In this document: in pieces, positions 18,799 through 27,732 of the stretch | Position numbering within the stretch: position 1 is the stretch's first letter | Layout: each line of letters opens with the position of its first letter | NCBI GenBank assembly: GCA_033344895.1 | Contig: JAWPMN010000001.1 | Location: forward strand, 806,001 to 870,000 | Origin: Alphaproteobacteria bacterium | Lineage (GTDB): Bacteria > Pseudomonadota > Alphaproteobacteria > UBA8366 > Aestuariispiraceae | Length of the DNA: 64,000 nucleotides | Direction of reading: 5' to 3' | Notes under the pieces: generated by a model | What the model saw: only the letters and a program-made list of their open reading frames with translations | Databases searched by the model: none | Told to the model about the DNA's origin: nothing | Program-made: the position numbers and the translations under genes

Positions 18799-19251
18799 AT
18801 GAGCATCACCGTTCAGGCCGGGGATTTCGATGTCGGGGCGGAGCTGTCCGCGATGACAGACGGCAATGTGTCCATCGGCGGCGTCTGCAGCTTCGTCGGG
18901 CTTGTCCGGGATATGAATGACGACGCAGGGGTCGGGGCGATGACCCTGGAACATTACCCCGGCATGACCGAGCGGATGCTTGAGGAAATCGAGGCGGAGG
19001 CCCATCGACGCTGGCCGCTGGAAGCCAGCCGCATCATCCACCGTTATGGACGGCTGGAGCCGGGCGATCGCATCGTTCTGGTGGCAACCGCCAGTCCGCA
19101 CCGGCTGGCCGCATTCGAAGCCTGTCATTTCCTGATCGACTGGCTGAAGACAAAGGCGCCGTTCTGGAAGGCCGAGGAACTGGCCGACGGCGATACAAGA
19201 TGGGTGGAAGCCCGCGACGGAGACGAGGAGGCAGCGGCGAAATGGCGCTAG
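18799..19251 (+). CDS. moaE: Molybdopterin synthase catalytic subunit
   Basis: A 150-residue MoaE, the large subunit of molybdopterin synthase. It shows GGVCSFVGLVRDMNDDAGVGAMTLEHYPGMTERML, the family core, and HRYGRLEPGDRIVLVATASPHRLAAFEACHFLIDWLKTKAPFWK, which contains the catalytic Lys region. It follows moaD by 3 nt and overlaps the next acetyltransferase gene by 10 nt. Confidence 0.96.
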   Translation: MSITVQAGDFDVGAELSAMTDGNVSIGGVCSFVGLVRDMNDDAGVGAMTLEHYPGMTERMLEEIEAEAHRRWPLEASRIIHRYGRLEPGDRIVLVATASPHRLAAFEACHFLIDWLKTKAPFWKAEELADGDTRWVEARDGDEEAAAKWR

Positions 19252-19730
19252 AAACGAACCTGGATACCGGCCCGCTGGAAATCGTCCGCGCCGGCGAGAA
19301 TGACGCAGATCTGGTGGCCATCATGGTCCACCGACTGCTGCATGAGGTCGGGGCCTGGCACGGCGCGCCCGACGACGAACGGATTCATGAAGTCTGCCGC
19401 GAACTGATGGAAGGGGATTCCCGCTTCATCGCGCTGCTGGCTTTTGACGCGGAGCGCCGTCCGGTCGGCGTCATGACGATCACGGAAGCCGTCGCGATCT
19501 ATGCCCAGGGTCGCCTGGGCATCATCATGGAGCTCTACGTCGTGCCCGATGCGCGATCGGCAGGGATCGGCGACCGCCTGATCCAGGAGGCACGGACTAT
19601 CGGCCTGTCCCGCGGCTGGACAATTTTGGAAGTCAATACACCGAACGGTGAAAAGTGGGCGCGGACCCAGTCGTTCTATGAACGCCAGGGCTTCCGGCAT
19701 GTCGGCCCGTTCATGAAGCTGAAGCTTTAG
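19242..19730 (+). CDS. GNAT family N-acetyltransferase
   Basis: A 162-residue acetyl-CoA-dependent acyltransferase. The acetyl-CoA-binding motif A is GIIMELYVVPDARSAGIGDRLIQEA, with the RxxGxG-like turn as RSAGIG. The C-terminal motif B contains TPNGEKWARTQSFYERQGFRHVGPFMKL. The ATG at 19242 lies inside the end of moaE; the overlap suggests cotranscription. The acceptor substrate is unknown and a functional link to molybdopterin is not implied. Confidence 0.82.
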   Translation: MALETNLDTGPLEIVRAGENDADLVAIMVHRLLHEVGAWHGAPDDERIHEVCRELMEGDSRFIALLAFDAERRPVGVMTITEAVAIYAQGRLGIIMELYVVPDARSAGIGDRLIQEARTIGLSRGWTILEVNTPNGEKWARTQSFYERQGFRHVGPFMKLKL

Positions 19731-19737
19731 CCCGGAA

Positions 19738-20244
19738 TTACAGGTAGGCGAACGCCTTTTCCTTACCCAGTTCCTTGCCAAGCTTCTTGCCGACCCGATT
19801 AATCAGCTTGGTTCCCGCCTTGGAAATGCCGAGTTGATCCGGGAAGGGCGGCCCCTTGCTGACCCGGTCTACCAGCCCATGCTGCGACAGCAGGATCAGC
19901 AACCGGCGAATGGTTTCGCGCGACACGCCGATATTGCCGAAGATCTCGAACAGCGCCGACTGGCTGAGATTCGGATAGATCTTGAGGTTGCCCGGCGTGT
20001 CGACTTCATGCCGTGCAAGGAGTGACGCAAACTGCTTCTCGGTCAGATCCGACGAAGAGAAATCCGCCAGAAACAGCAGGATGGTGTAACTGTGGATACT
20101 CGACAGCTGGACAGCATCCTGACGCGCCAGCGGTGTCCCCGATCCTTCCAGCAATTTTTCGATCTCCCGCTCGAACGCACGCAGTGCGAGGGCAGGGGCT
20201 CGTAGGTTCGCGTCGATGGGGGTCGCTTCCTTGGTCTTCGCCAT
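19738..20244 (-). CDS. Hypothetical winged-helix-like protein
   Basis: A 168-residue cytoplasmic protein I cannot place in a named family. Residues about 55-150 read as a helical DNA-binding region: SYTILLFLADFSSSDLTEKQFASLL is followed by SQSALFEIFGNIGVSRETIRRLLILLSQHGLVDRVSKG, which resembles a helix-turn-helix with the sequence GVSRETIRRLLILL as recognition helix. The C-terminus is Lys/Gly-rich (GKKLGKELGKEKAFAYL). I prefer the ATG at 20244, which has AAAAAGGA upstream, over a TTG at 20265. It is divergent from gpmI across 140 nt and convergent with the GNAT gene. Confidence 0.6.
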   Translation of the reverse strand: MAKTKEATPIDANLRAPALALRAFEREIEKLLEGSGTPLARQDAVQLSSIHSYTILLFLADFSSSDLTEKQFASLLARHEVDTPGNLKIYPNLSQSALFEIFGNIGVSRETIRRLLILLSQHGLVDRVSKGPPFPDQLGISKAGTKLINRVGKKLGKELGKEKAFAYL

Positions 20245-20384
20245 GTCCCGATCCTTTTTCAGCAACGAATAGGCCGCAGACTTTCAACACCCCCGCGTCT
20301 GCGGTACAACCTCCCCTCCGGCACTCATTATAGTATGGGGACGCCGAAATTGCATTACCAGGATCAGAAAATAGCGCTGAAGCC

Positions 20385-21944
20385 ATGACGACAAACGCTT
20401 CGAAACCTCGCCCCGTTGTCCTTTGCATCCTCGACGGATGGGGCGAGAGGGCCGAGACAAAGGACAACGCGATCGCCGCCGCGAAGACACCCGTTTTCGA
20501 CCGGCTGAAAGGGTCCTTGCCTTTTGCCACGCTCGAGGCATCAGAGACCTTTGTCGGCCTGCCCAGCGGACAAATGGGCAATTCCGAAGTAGGGCATATG
20601 AACCTGGGTGCCGGGCGTGTGGTCATGCAGGACCTGCCGCGCATCGACGCCGCTATCGAGGCGGGCGAACTGGCTGCCAATCCGGAACTGAAGGATTTCG
20701 CGGACAGGCTCCGTCAGTCCGGCGGCACGGCACATCTTCTTGGGCTGCTCTCGGATGGCGGCGTGCACAGCCACCAGAACCATATTGCCGCCCTCGCCAA
20801 GGAACTGACCGGTCTGGGCATTCCCGTGATCGTTCATGGTTTCCTGGACGGCCGCGATACCCCGCCACGCAGCGCCGCCACCCTGGTCGCCGAATTCGAA
20901 GCCGCGACACCGGGTATCCGGATCGGCACCCTGTGCGGGCGCTACTGGGCCCTGGACCGTGACAAGCGCTGGGACCGGGTCCGCAAGGCCTATGATCTGC
21001 TGGTAGACGGTGTCGGCGCGGAAGCGAAAGACTCCGAAACGGCGATTGCGGCTTCCTATGCCGCCGATATCGGCGATGAATTCGTCGAGCCGGTCGCCCT
21101 CGGCGGCTATGACGGCATGCGCGACGGAGACGGCATTCTGATGGCAAATTTCCGTGCCGACCGGGCCCGTGAAATTCTGTCCGCTCTGCTCGACCCGGCT
21201 TTCGACGGGTTTCAGCGCGGACGCCGCGTCACGTTTGCCGCCAGCCTGGGCATGATCGAATACTCGGAGGCGCATAATGCCTTCCTGAAGACCCTCTTCC
21301 CGCCCGAAACCCTGGACGATGTGCTGGGGGCGGTTGTCGCCGATGCCGGTGGAAAGCAGCTGCGCATTGCAGAAACCGAGAAATACGCGCATGTCACCTT
21401 CTTCCTGAATGGCGGGCGCGAAGCGGTTTTCGAAGGCGAGGACCGGATTCTCGTGCAGTCGCCGGATGTCGCGACCTATGACCTGAAGCCTGAAATGTCA
21501 GCGCCTGAAGTCACGGACAAACTGGTCGCCGCCATCGAATCCGGGACCTACGACCTGATCGTCGTGAATTACGCCAATACGGACATGGTCGGGCACAGCG
21601 GGGTGTTTGAAGCCGCCGTCGCCGCGGTCGAGGCGGTGGATACCTGCCTTGGACGGCTGGAAGCCGCGGTCCTGGCAGCCGGCGGCCGTATGCTGGTGAC
21701 AGCCGATCACGGCAATGCCGACATGATGGTCGATCCGGAAACGGGCGGCACGCACACGGCGCATACGCTCAGCAAGGTTCCCCTGCTGCTTGTCGGGGCA
21801 CAGGACGACGCGATCGATGGACTGGGCGACGGGCGCCTGGCCGATGTTGCGCCGACCCTGCTGGACCTGATGGGCTTGGCACAACCGGCCGCCATGTCAG
21901 GACGGAGCCTCATCCGGCGCTCCGCCCGCCATGCCGCGGAATAG
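20385..21944 (+). CDS. gpmI: 2,3-bisphosphoglycerate-independent phosphoglycerate mutase
   Basis: A 519-residue manganese-dependent enzyme of the alkaline-phosphatase superfamily interconverting 3- and 2-phosphoglycerate. The N-terminus RPVVLCILDGWGERAETKDNAI holds the first metal Asp. LPSGQMGNSEVGHMNLGAGR contains the phosphoserine nucleophile. SDGGVHSHQNH, HGFLDGRDTPPRSA, VNYANTDMVGHSG and VTADHGNADMM complete the metal and substrate sites. Length is standard. Its stop overlaps the start of envC by 14 nt, in a typical alphaproteobacterial order. Confidence 0.97.
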   Translation: MTTNASKPRPVVLCILDGWGERAETKDNAIAAAKTPVFDRLKGSLPFATLEASETFVGLPSGQMGNSEVGHMNLGAGRVVMQDLPRIDAAIEAGELAANPELKDFADRLRQSGGTAHLLGLLSDGGVHSHQNHIAALAKELTGLGIPVIVHGFLDGRDTPPRSAATLVAEFEAATPGIRIGTLCGRYWALDRDKRWDRVRKAYDLLVDGVGAEAKDSETAIAASYAADIGDEFVEPVALGGYDGMRDGDGILMANFRADRAREILSALLDPAFDGFQRGRRVTFAASLGMIEYSEAHNAFLKTLFPPETLDDVLGAVVADAGGKQLRIAETEKYAHVTFFLNGGREAVFEGEDRILVQSPDVATYDLKPEMSAPEVTDKLVAAIESGTYDLIVVNYANTDMVGHSGVFEAAVAAVEAVDTCLGRLEAAVLAAGGRMLVTADHGNADMMVDPETGGTHTAHTLSKVPLLLVGAQDDAIDGLGDGRLADVAPTLLDLMGLAQPAAMSGRSLIRRSARHAAE

Positions 21945-23295
21945 GCGTACAGACATTTTCCTTCCGGCCGTCCTGTGGCTGACGGCAAGCCTGGTATGGC
22001 TGCCTCACCCTGCTGCAGCGCAGACCAATCCCGAGGCCGAAGCGGAGCGGATCGAAGCCGAACTGGAAAGCGAACGTGCGCGCAGCCGCGAATTGGAGAA
22101 GCAGGCGCAATCCCTGGCCCGGGAGCTGGAAGAGTTGCGCATGCAACTGGTCAGCGTCGCCCGCGACACGCAGGAGCGCGAGAATCTGGTCAGCAATCTG
22201 GAAGTGCAGATCGCCGACCTGAGGGCCGAAACCGAGCGACGCCGTCAGGTTCTGACGGAGCGTCACAGCCAGTTGACCGGTACCCTGAGCGCCCTGACAG
22301 GTCTGTCCGCCGACGCGCCGCGCGCCTTCTTCCTGTATCCCGGCGAACCGATGGATGCGGTGCGCGGTTCGATCCTGCTGCAATCGGCGGCCCCGGTTCT
22401 GGGGCGCCGGGCCGGCGTCCTGCGCGACGACCTAGCGGCGCTTGAAGCGGTTCGCGCGGATCTCAACGACAAGCTGGACCGGCTGAGCCAGCAGGACGCT
22501 GCCTTGACGCAGGATCGCGCCCGACTGGAATCCCTCATGGTCAAGAAGCGCGCCCTCTATGAGCAGACCGCGCAGCAATCCCGGGCCGCCAACGAAAGAC
22601 TGCGCGAGTTGACCGAGAAGTCAGCCGATCTCAAAGAATTGATGGCCGCCCTGGAAGCCGAACGCATTTCCCGTGAGGTCGAAGAGGCCGAACGGTTCCG
22701 TGCGCAGCAGGAGGCTCTCGCCGCAGCGGAAGCAGCCGCAAACCGAGCCTCGGAACAGGCCGCGCCGCCGCAGGCAGACGGCACGGATGCCGCACAGCTC
22801 GCCGCACTTGCCATCGCGCCGACGCGGCGACCCGACGGAATCCGGGCCTTTCCCGCCGAGGGAGTCATCACACCGCCTTCAGTCGGAGATCTGATCCAGC
22901 GATATGGACAGGATACCGGCTACGGCCAGACCGCAAAGGGCATCGTCATAGAGACCCGCCCCGATGCCGCAGTTTTGTCACCTTTCGATGGAAAGGTGGT
23001 CTTCGCGGGACCGTTCCGCGACCTTGGCCCGATCTTGATCATAGAGCATGACGGTGGATATCATACGGTTCTGGCGGGGTTTGCGCGCATCGACGTCGCC
23101 GGCGGACATTGGGTACTGGCCGGGGAGCCGATCGGCATCATGCCGCACGCGAATACCGTCGTCTCCGAATTTACGGGCGGAAAGAGTTTGGGTAGCGGAA
23201 CGCGTCCGCGGCTCTATATGGAACTGAGGCGCGAGGGGCATCCCGTCAATCCGCTTCGATGGATCACGGCTGGCAGCATTAGGGTGAACGGATGA
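21931..23295 (+). CDS. Murein hydrolase activator EnvC family protein (LytM/M23)
   Basis: A 454-residue exported protein: signal peptide in residues 1-31 (ending PHPAAAQ), a long coiled coil from about 35 to 270 rich in Glu, Arg and Leu, then a C-terminal LytM/M23-like domain (about 310-450). That domain has KGIVIETRPDAAVLSPFDGKVVFAG and GPILIIEHDGGYHTVLAGFARIDV. The canonical zinc ligands of active M23 peptidases are incomplete, as in EnvC, which activates amidases for cell separation rather than cutting itself. It overlaps gpmI by 14 nt and ctpA by 4 nt. Confidence 0.92.
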   Translation: MPRNRRTDIFLPAVLWLTASLVWLPHPAAAQTNPEAEAERIEAELESERARSRELEKQAQSLARELEELRMQLVSVARDTQERENLVSNLEVQIADLRAETERRRQVLTERHSQLTGTLSALTGLSADAPRAFFLYPGEPMDAVRGSILLQSAAPVLGRRAGVLRDDLAALEAVRADLNDKLDRLSQQDAALTQDRARLESLMVKKRALYEQTAQQSRAANERLRELTEKSADLKELMAALEAERISREVEEAERFRAQQEALAAAEAAANRASEQAAPPQADGTDAAQLAALAIAPTRRPDGIRAFPAEGVITPPSVGDLIQRYGQDTGYGQTAKGIVIETRPDAAVLSPFDGKVVFAGPFRDLGPILIIEHDGGYHTVLAGFARIDVAGGHWVLAGEPIGIMPHANTVVSEFTGGKSLGSGTRPRLYMELRREGHPVNPLRWITAGSIRVNG

Positions 23296-24632
23296 TTTCT
23301 CAGAATGACGTATGTGCCATTTCGAACCGCGCCGGCTTGCCCGCCGTTCGATCCTTCCTGGCGGCTGCGGCCCTGGGCATCGCCTTTATGGCAGCGCCGG
23401 CACCGGACGCCTTCGCGCAGGATACCGACAAGGACCAGCCCGACACTTTCGAAATGCTCGATCTGTTCGGTGAGGTCTTCAACCGGGTGCGCGAGGATTA
23501 CGTCGAGGAGATCAGCGACAAGGATCTGATCGAGGCCGCGATCAAAGGCATGCTGAACAGTCTGGATCCGCATTCGGCCTATATGGACGAGGAAACCTTC
23601 CAGGCCATGCAAACCCATACCCGCGGCGAGTTCGGCGGGCTTGGGATCGAGGTCAGCATGGATGAAAGTGGATTTGTCCGGGTCGTCTCGCCGATTGACG
23701 ACACGCCGGCGGACCGGGCCGGTATCGAGGCCGGGGACCTGATTTCCCATCTCGACGGTGATGCGGTGAAGGGCCTGACACTGAACGAGGCCGTCGAGAA
23801 GATGCGCGGCCCGGTCGGTGCCGAAATCGTGCTGACCATCCTGCGGGAAGGCGTCGCGGAGCCCTTCGATATCACCATTACCCGCGACAAAATCCAGATT
23901 CAGTCGGTGCGCAGCCGTCTGGAAGGGGATGTCGGATATATCCGCATCACCAGCTTCTCCGGTCAGACGCAAAGCGGCCTGGAACGCGCAATCGATGAGA
24001 TCAAGCAGGAAGCCGGCGACGGCCTCTTGGGCTACGTCCTGGACCTGCGAAACAATCCGGGTGGCCTGCTGAACCAGGGCGTGTCCGTTTCCGACACCTT
24101 CCTGGAGCGCGGCGAAATCGTCTCCACCCGCGGTCGCGACCCGGAGGAAATCCAGCGCTTCCAGGCGACGCCGGGCGATCTTACCGACGGCCTGCCGATC
24201 GTGGTGCTGATCAATGGCGGCTCCGCCAGTGCATCGGAAATCGTTGCCGGCGCCCTTCAGGATCAGCAGCGGGCCATCCTTCTCGGCACACCGACCTTCG
24301 GCAAAGGGTCCGTTCAGACGATCACCCCGCTAAGCCGCAACAACGCCGCCATCAAGCTGACCACCCAGCGCTTCTACACCCCCAGCGGCACGTCGATCCA
24401 GCAGTTGGGCATCAAGCCGGACATCACCGTCGAACGCGCCCGGGTAGAGGTGATCGACGGCGGTCAGCGGCGTTTCGAGCGCGATCTGGACGGCTCTCTG
24501 GAAAACGAGAACGGCGACGTCGAGAATGACGACCGGGCGGCGACCGATACGACGATCGACGACTACCAGCTTGCACGCGCACTCGACCTTGTGCGCGGAA
24601 TCAGCTTGTATCGGACTCAGTCGTCCAACTAA
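23292..24632 (+). CDS. ctpA: S41 family carboxy-terminal processing peptidase
   Basis: A 446-residue periplasmic serine protease with an N-terminal signal region (about 20-42), a PDZ domain (about 95-175, containing GLGIEVSMDESGFVRVVSPIDDTPADRAGIEAGDLI), and an S41 catalytic domain. The catalytic Ser lies in INGGSASASEIVAGALQD and the Lys in GTPTFGKGSVQTITPL. FYTPSGTSIQQLGIKPDI is a conserved C-terminal stretch. It overlaps envC by 4 nt; the envC-ctpA pair is conserved and likely acts in envelope remodelling. Confidence 0.95.
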   Translation: MISQNDVCAISNRAGLPAVRSFLAAAALGIAFMAAPAPDAFAQDTDKDQPDTFEMLDLFGEVFNRVREDYVEEISDKDLIEAAIKGMLNSLDPHSAYMDEETFQAMQTHTRGEFGGLGIEVSMDESGFVRVVSPIDDTPADRAGIEAGDLISHLDGDAVKGLTLNEAVEKMRGPVGAEIVLTILREGVAEPFDITITRDKIQIQSVRSRLEGDVGYIRITSFSGQTQSGLERAIDEIKQEAGDGLLGYVLDLRNNPGGLLNQGVSVSDTFLERGEIVSTRGRDPEEIQRFQATPGDLTDGLPIVVLINGGSASASEIVAGALQDQQRAILLGTPTFGKGSVQTITPLSRNNAAIKLTTQRFYTPSGTSIQQLGIKPDITVERARVEVIDGGQRRFERDLDGSLENENGDVENDDRAATDTTIDDYQLARALDLVRGISLYRTQSSN

Positions 24633-24664
24633 GTCGCGGCGGGCATTGACGCGGACTCGCATCC

Positions 24665-24699
24665 TCATCGCGCGGTTCGGTCGCCTGACCGCGCGATGA
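24665..24699 (+). terminator. Perfect 12-bp stem-loop after ctpA
   Basis: The arms TCATCGCGCGGT (24665-24676) and ACCGCGCGATGA (24688-24699) are perfect reverse complements around an 11-nt loop. The structure lies 32 nt after the ctpA stop and 9 nt before the GTG of the next gene. The sequence behind it, GGTTTGTTGT, is only weakly T-rich, so it may be an attenuator or mRNA stability element rather than a full terminator. Confidence 0.55.
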
Positions 24700-24708
24700 G
24701 GGTTTGTT

Positions 24709-26019
24709 GTGCAGAAGCCGAACATGGCCGCCATTATCGAGAAGTTGAAAGGGATCGGACCCGCCCTGCGTGCCCGATTGCCCGGAAAGCTGGGCGGCGG
24801 CCGTGACAAGGAAGTGGAACCCGATCCCTACGCGGACGTTCCCGACCATCTGAAGCCGACCTTCTTCGAGCGCAACGCTCATATCCTGCCGGTCGTGGCG
24901 GCCTATGCGGCACTCTTCCTCGCAGTGGTGGGCATCGGCACCTACCTGTTGCTGAAGTCCGAATCCATCGAAGCAGAACTGGAAGCCAAGATTCCGCGGG
25001 TCGAGATGACCGAATTCGATCTCGTCGACAAACGCGGTCAGTCATCAGAGGATTCAGGTGCTGGTGAGGCTGCGGTTCCCGGCGCAGCGTCGGAGGCCCA
25101 ATCGGACAACACTCCGACCTCCCAGGCGACGGAGACGCAGGAGGCATCGACGACCGAAACCGAGCAGGCGCCCGTCCGGTCGGTCGATGAGCCGGACCCC
25201 TACGCCGGCAATCTTGCGCCGCATCCCGATCCCGGACTTGTGGAGCAGATCGCAACCATCGGAAGCCTGCCGAAAATCGGGGAGGACGGTCGGCTGCCGT
25301 GGAAGGTCTATGCCCGGCCATCCAGCAGTCTGGAAAACCGACCCCGCATTGCGGTGGTGGTCACCAATCTGGGCCTGTCGGAGCGCAGCACGGAGGCAGC
25401 GATCGCCCTGCCCGGCGCGGTCACCCTCGCCTTCTCGCCTTACGCGCCGCGGATCGAGGAATGGATCGCAAGGGCGCGGGAAGCGGGACACGAGGTTCTG
25501 CTGGGACTGCCGATGGAGCCGCGAGACTTTCCGCGCAGCGACGCCGGTCTTCTCTCACTCATGACCTCAGTCGATGAGGAGCAGAACCTGCTCAACCTCC
25601 AGCGGGTCCTCAGTGTCGGGTCCGGCTATATCGGCGTGGTCAATTTTCAGGGATCCGGCTTCACGGCCAGTCGCGCCGCGATGCAGCCCGTTCTGGAGGC
25701 CCTGACCAACCGCGGGCTGGTCTATCTCGATACCTTGGAGAACGCGACCAGTGTCGCGCCGGAACTGGCCGAGATTCTGAGCACCCCCTTTGCAACGGCC
25801 GATCTGGTATTGGACCAGAGCCTTTCGCGGCCTATGGTGACGTCGCGATTGAGCCAGCTGGAACTGGTCGCAAAGAACCAGAAGACGGCCATCGTCGCCG
25901 TTCAGGCCTTTCCGATGTTGATGGAACGTGTTGGATCCTGGACCCGGGACCTCGCCGGAAAATCGATGGTCCTGTCGCCGTTATCCGGCATAATAACGGC
26001 CCGCAATCGCGGAAGCTGA
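24709..26019 (+). CDS. Divergent polysaccharide deacetylase family protein
   Basis: A 436-residue membrane-anchored protein. A single hydrophobic helix at about residues 63-85 (ILPVVAAYAALFLAVVGIGTYLLL) is followed by a disordered Ala/Thr/Glu-rich linker to about 165. The C-terminal domain contains RIAVVVTNLGLSERSTEAAIALPGAVTLAFSPYAP, EVLLGLPMEP and GVVNFQGSGFTA, typical of the divergent polysaccharide deacetylase (YibQ-like) family. The catalytic activity of this family is not established. The GTG at 24709 is the longest start; an ATG five codons later is an alternative. It follows ctpA and precedes rppH, the usual order. Confidence 0.88.
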   Translation: MQKPNMAAIIEKLKGIGPALRARLPGKLGGGRDKEVEPDPYADVPDHLKPTFFERNAHILPVVAAYAALFLAVVGIGTYLLLKSESIEAELEAKIPRVEMTEFDLVDKRGQSSEDSGAGEAAVPGAASEAQSDNTPTSQATETQEASTTETEQAPVRSVDEPDPYAGNLAPHPDPGLVEQIATIGSLPKIGEDGRLPWKVYARPSSSLENRPRIAVVVTNLGLSERSTEAAIALPGAVTLAFSPYAPRIEEWIARAREAGHEVLLGLPMEPRDFPRSDAGLLSLMTSVDEEQNLLNLQRVLSVGSGYIGVVNFQGSGFTASRAAMQPVLEALTNRGLVYLDTLENATSVAPELAEILSTPFATADLVLDQSLSRPMVTSRLSQLELVAKNQKTAIVAVQAFPMLMERVGSWTRDLAGKSMVLSPLSGIITARNRGS

Positions 26020-26089
26020 TCGTTCGTCACAGAACGGCGTTGTTCAATAATCAGGCCGGTGAACCGGTCGAACAGTGTTTGGAGCAGGG

Positions 26090-26644
26090 ATGTCGGGACG
26101 GGAACAATCGGATGTACCAACACGTACGGGTCCGGTCGCAATCACCGATTCCGTCGATCCCTATCGGGACGATCCCCGCCCCTATCGCCCCTGTGTCGGG
26201 TTGATGCTGTTCAACCGGACCGGTGCCGTCTTTGTCGGCAATCGTATCGATGTCCCGGGCGACCATTGGCAGATGCCACAGGGCGGGATCGATCCGGGCG
26301 AATCTCCCGATCAGGCCGCCTGGCGCGAACTGCGCGAAGAAGTCGGCACCGATCAGGCGGAAATCCTGGCTGAAAGCAAGACCTGGTACCCCTACGATCT
26401 GCCTGTCGGCCTGTCACGACGGATATGGAAGGGAAAGTATCGCGGCCAGACACAACGCTGGTTCGCATTCCGCTTTCTGGGTCAGGACGATGACATCGAC
26501 CTGACCCACCACAAGCCGGAATTCAGCGAATGGCGATGGGTCTCGCTCGACAAGCTTCCCGACCTGATCGTGCCGTTCAAGCGGCCGATCTATGAACGCG
26601 TGATCCGCGAGTTCTCGGAATTCGGTCGCCAGGCTTCCGGATAA
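26090..26644 (+). CDS. rppH: RNA pyrophosphohydrolase
   Basis: A 184-residue Nudix hydrolase that removes pyrophosphate from 5'-triphosphorylated RNA or from dinucleoside polyphosphates. The Nudix box reads GGIDPGESPDQAAWRELREEVG, matching GX5EX7REUXEEXGU. YRPCVGLMLFNRTGAVFVGNRID and HWQMPQGGID upstream are typical of RppH/IalA, as is KGKYRGQTQRWFAFRF. The ATG at 26090 gives family-like length; an ATG five codons earlier is possible. Last gene of the gpmI-envC-ctpA group. Confidence 0.95.
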   Translation: MSGREQSDVPTRTGPVAITDSVDPYRDDPRPYRPCVGLMLFNRTGAVFVGNRIDVPGDHWQMPQGGIDPGESPDQAAWRELREEVGTDQAEILAESKTWYPYDLPVGLSRRIWKGKYRGQTQRWFAFRFLGQDDDIDLTHHKPEFSEWRWVSLDKLPDLIVPFKRPIYERVIREFSEFGRQASG

Positions 26645-26662
26645 TCCGGCCCTGAATCGCCG

Positions 26663-26688
26663 GGGGCTCCCGCCGATGCGAGAGCCCC
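26663..26688. terminator. Hairpin between convergent rppH and cysH
   Basis: GGGGCTC (26663-26669) pairs with GAGCCCC (26682-26688). An inner CGC/GCG pair closes on a CGAT tetraloop, leaving one mismatch. It lies between two genes that end towards each other, where a shared terminator is expected. Neither flank has a clear T-run, so function is uncertain. Confidence 0.4.
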
Positions 26689-26740
26689 ACTGTAGTATTG
26701 GCTTAATTCCGCTCTCGCCGGGCCGGCACGGCGCGGTCGG

Positions 26741-27454
26741 TTATGCCGCGCGCTCGCCGTAGCGGTGGATGCCGCATTCGGTCTTTTCCTGACCGACCCA
26801 GCGCCCGGACCGGTCATCGCCGGCCGCAACCGGCTTTCCGGTGCAGGGGCCGCATCCGATCGAGCGATATCCGCGGTGCCACAACGGATGGCGCGGCAGC
26901 GCGAAGTTTTCGAAATAGGCATCGATACGATCCGGCGTCCAATCCGCCAGGGGATTGAGCTTCAGCCGGTTCGGCCCGTCCGTTTCCGCTGTCGGCAGAA
27001 CCGCGCGGGCGCCGCCCTGGAAGCGCTTGCGTCCCGTGACCCAGACATCGAACTGCGCCAGCGCCTTGTCCAGCGGTTGAACCTTTCGCAGATCGCAGCA
27101 CGCGTCCGTGTCCGTCTTGTGCAGCAGCCCGTCAGGATCGCCCGGAGTTGCGTCACGGGCGGGACCGATACTGCGCACATCCTCAAGCCGAAGCCGGTCG
27201 ATCAGCATGTCCCGGTAATCCAGCGTTTCCTGGAAATGCTTTCCGGTGTCGATGAACAGGACCGGCGTCCGCCGATCGATCCGGGCGACAAGATCCAGCA
27301 CGACCGCCGATTCCGCGCCGAAGGCGGAAACCACGCAGGCCCGACCCGGAAAAATCTCCTCCAGGGCCTTACTGAGCAACGGCGTGTCTGAAAGGCCGCT
27401 CAGCGCCTGCAGGGCGGTTTCCAGACGATGGGGACTGTGGGCGTCGTGGCTCAT
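26741..27454 (-). CDS. cysH: Adenylylsulfate reductase, assimilatory (CysH family, Fe-S type)
   Basis: A 237-residue CysH-family reductase that reduces activated sulfate to sulfite with thioredoxin. The nucleotide-binding part shows VVSAFGAESAVVLDLVARID and VLFIDTGKHFQETLDYRD. Two cysteine pairs, in DACCDLRKVQPL and in SIGCGPCTGKP, are the 4Fe-4S ligands that mark APS-using enzymes and are absent from the enterobacterial PAPS enzyme. The catalytic Cys is in TECGIHRYGERAA at the C-terminus. Other sulfate-assimilation genes are not in the window. An AT-rich 278-nt region precedes it. Confidence 0.93.
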   Translation of the reverse strand: MSHDAHSPHRLETALQALSGLSDTPLLSKALEEIFPGRACVVSAFGAESAVVLDLVARIDRRTPVLFIDTGKHFQETLDYRDMLIDRLRLEDVRSIGPARDATPGDPDGLLHKTDTDACCDLRKVQPLDKALAQFDVWVTGRKRFQGGARAVLPTAETDGPNRLKLNPLADWTPDRIDAYFENFALPRHPLWHRGYRSIGCGPCTGKPVAAGDDRSGRWVGQEKTECGIHRYGERAA

Positions 27455-27732
27455 CTCATCTCTCCAAACTGTATTTTCATAATCTATACACTGTGTTTGT
27501 GTGATTCAATGATTTCCACACTTTCAAACGATCTATTTTTGGAAGACTCGTTTCAGAGTCGCCATTTCCCCGCATTTCCGCTAATCTGACGTCTGATCAG
27601 GGGCAGAATTGCCTTTCAACCCGACCGTCAGCAATGATCCGACGTCCAGTCGACACGCAGACGATCAGCAGGATCGGGCACCGAACGGCATCGAATTGCG
27701 ATGCGCACGGGTGTGCCGTCAGAAGACGAGCA

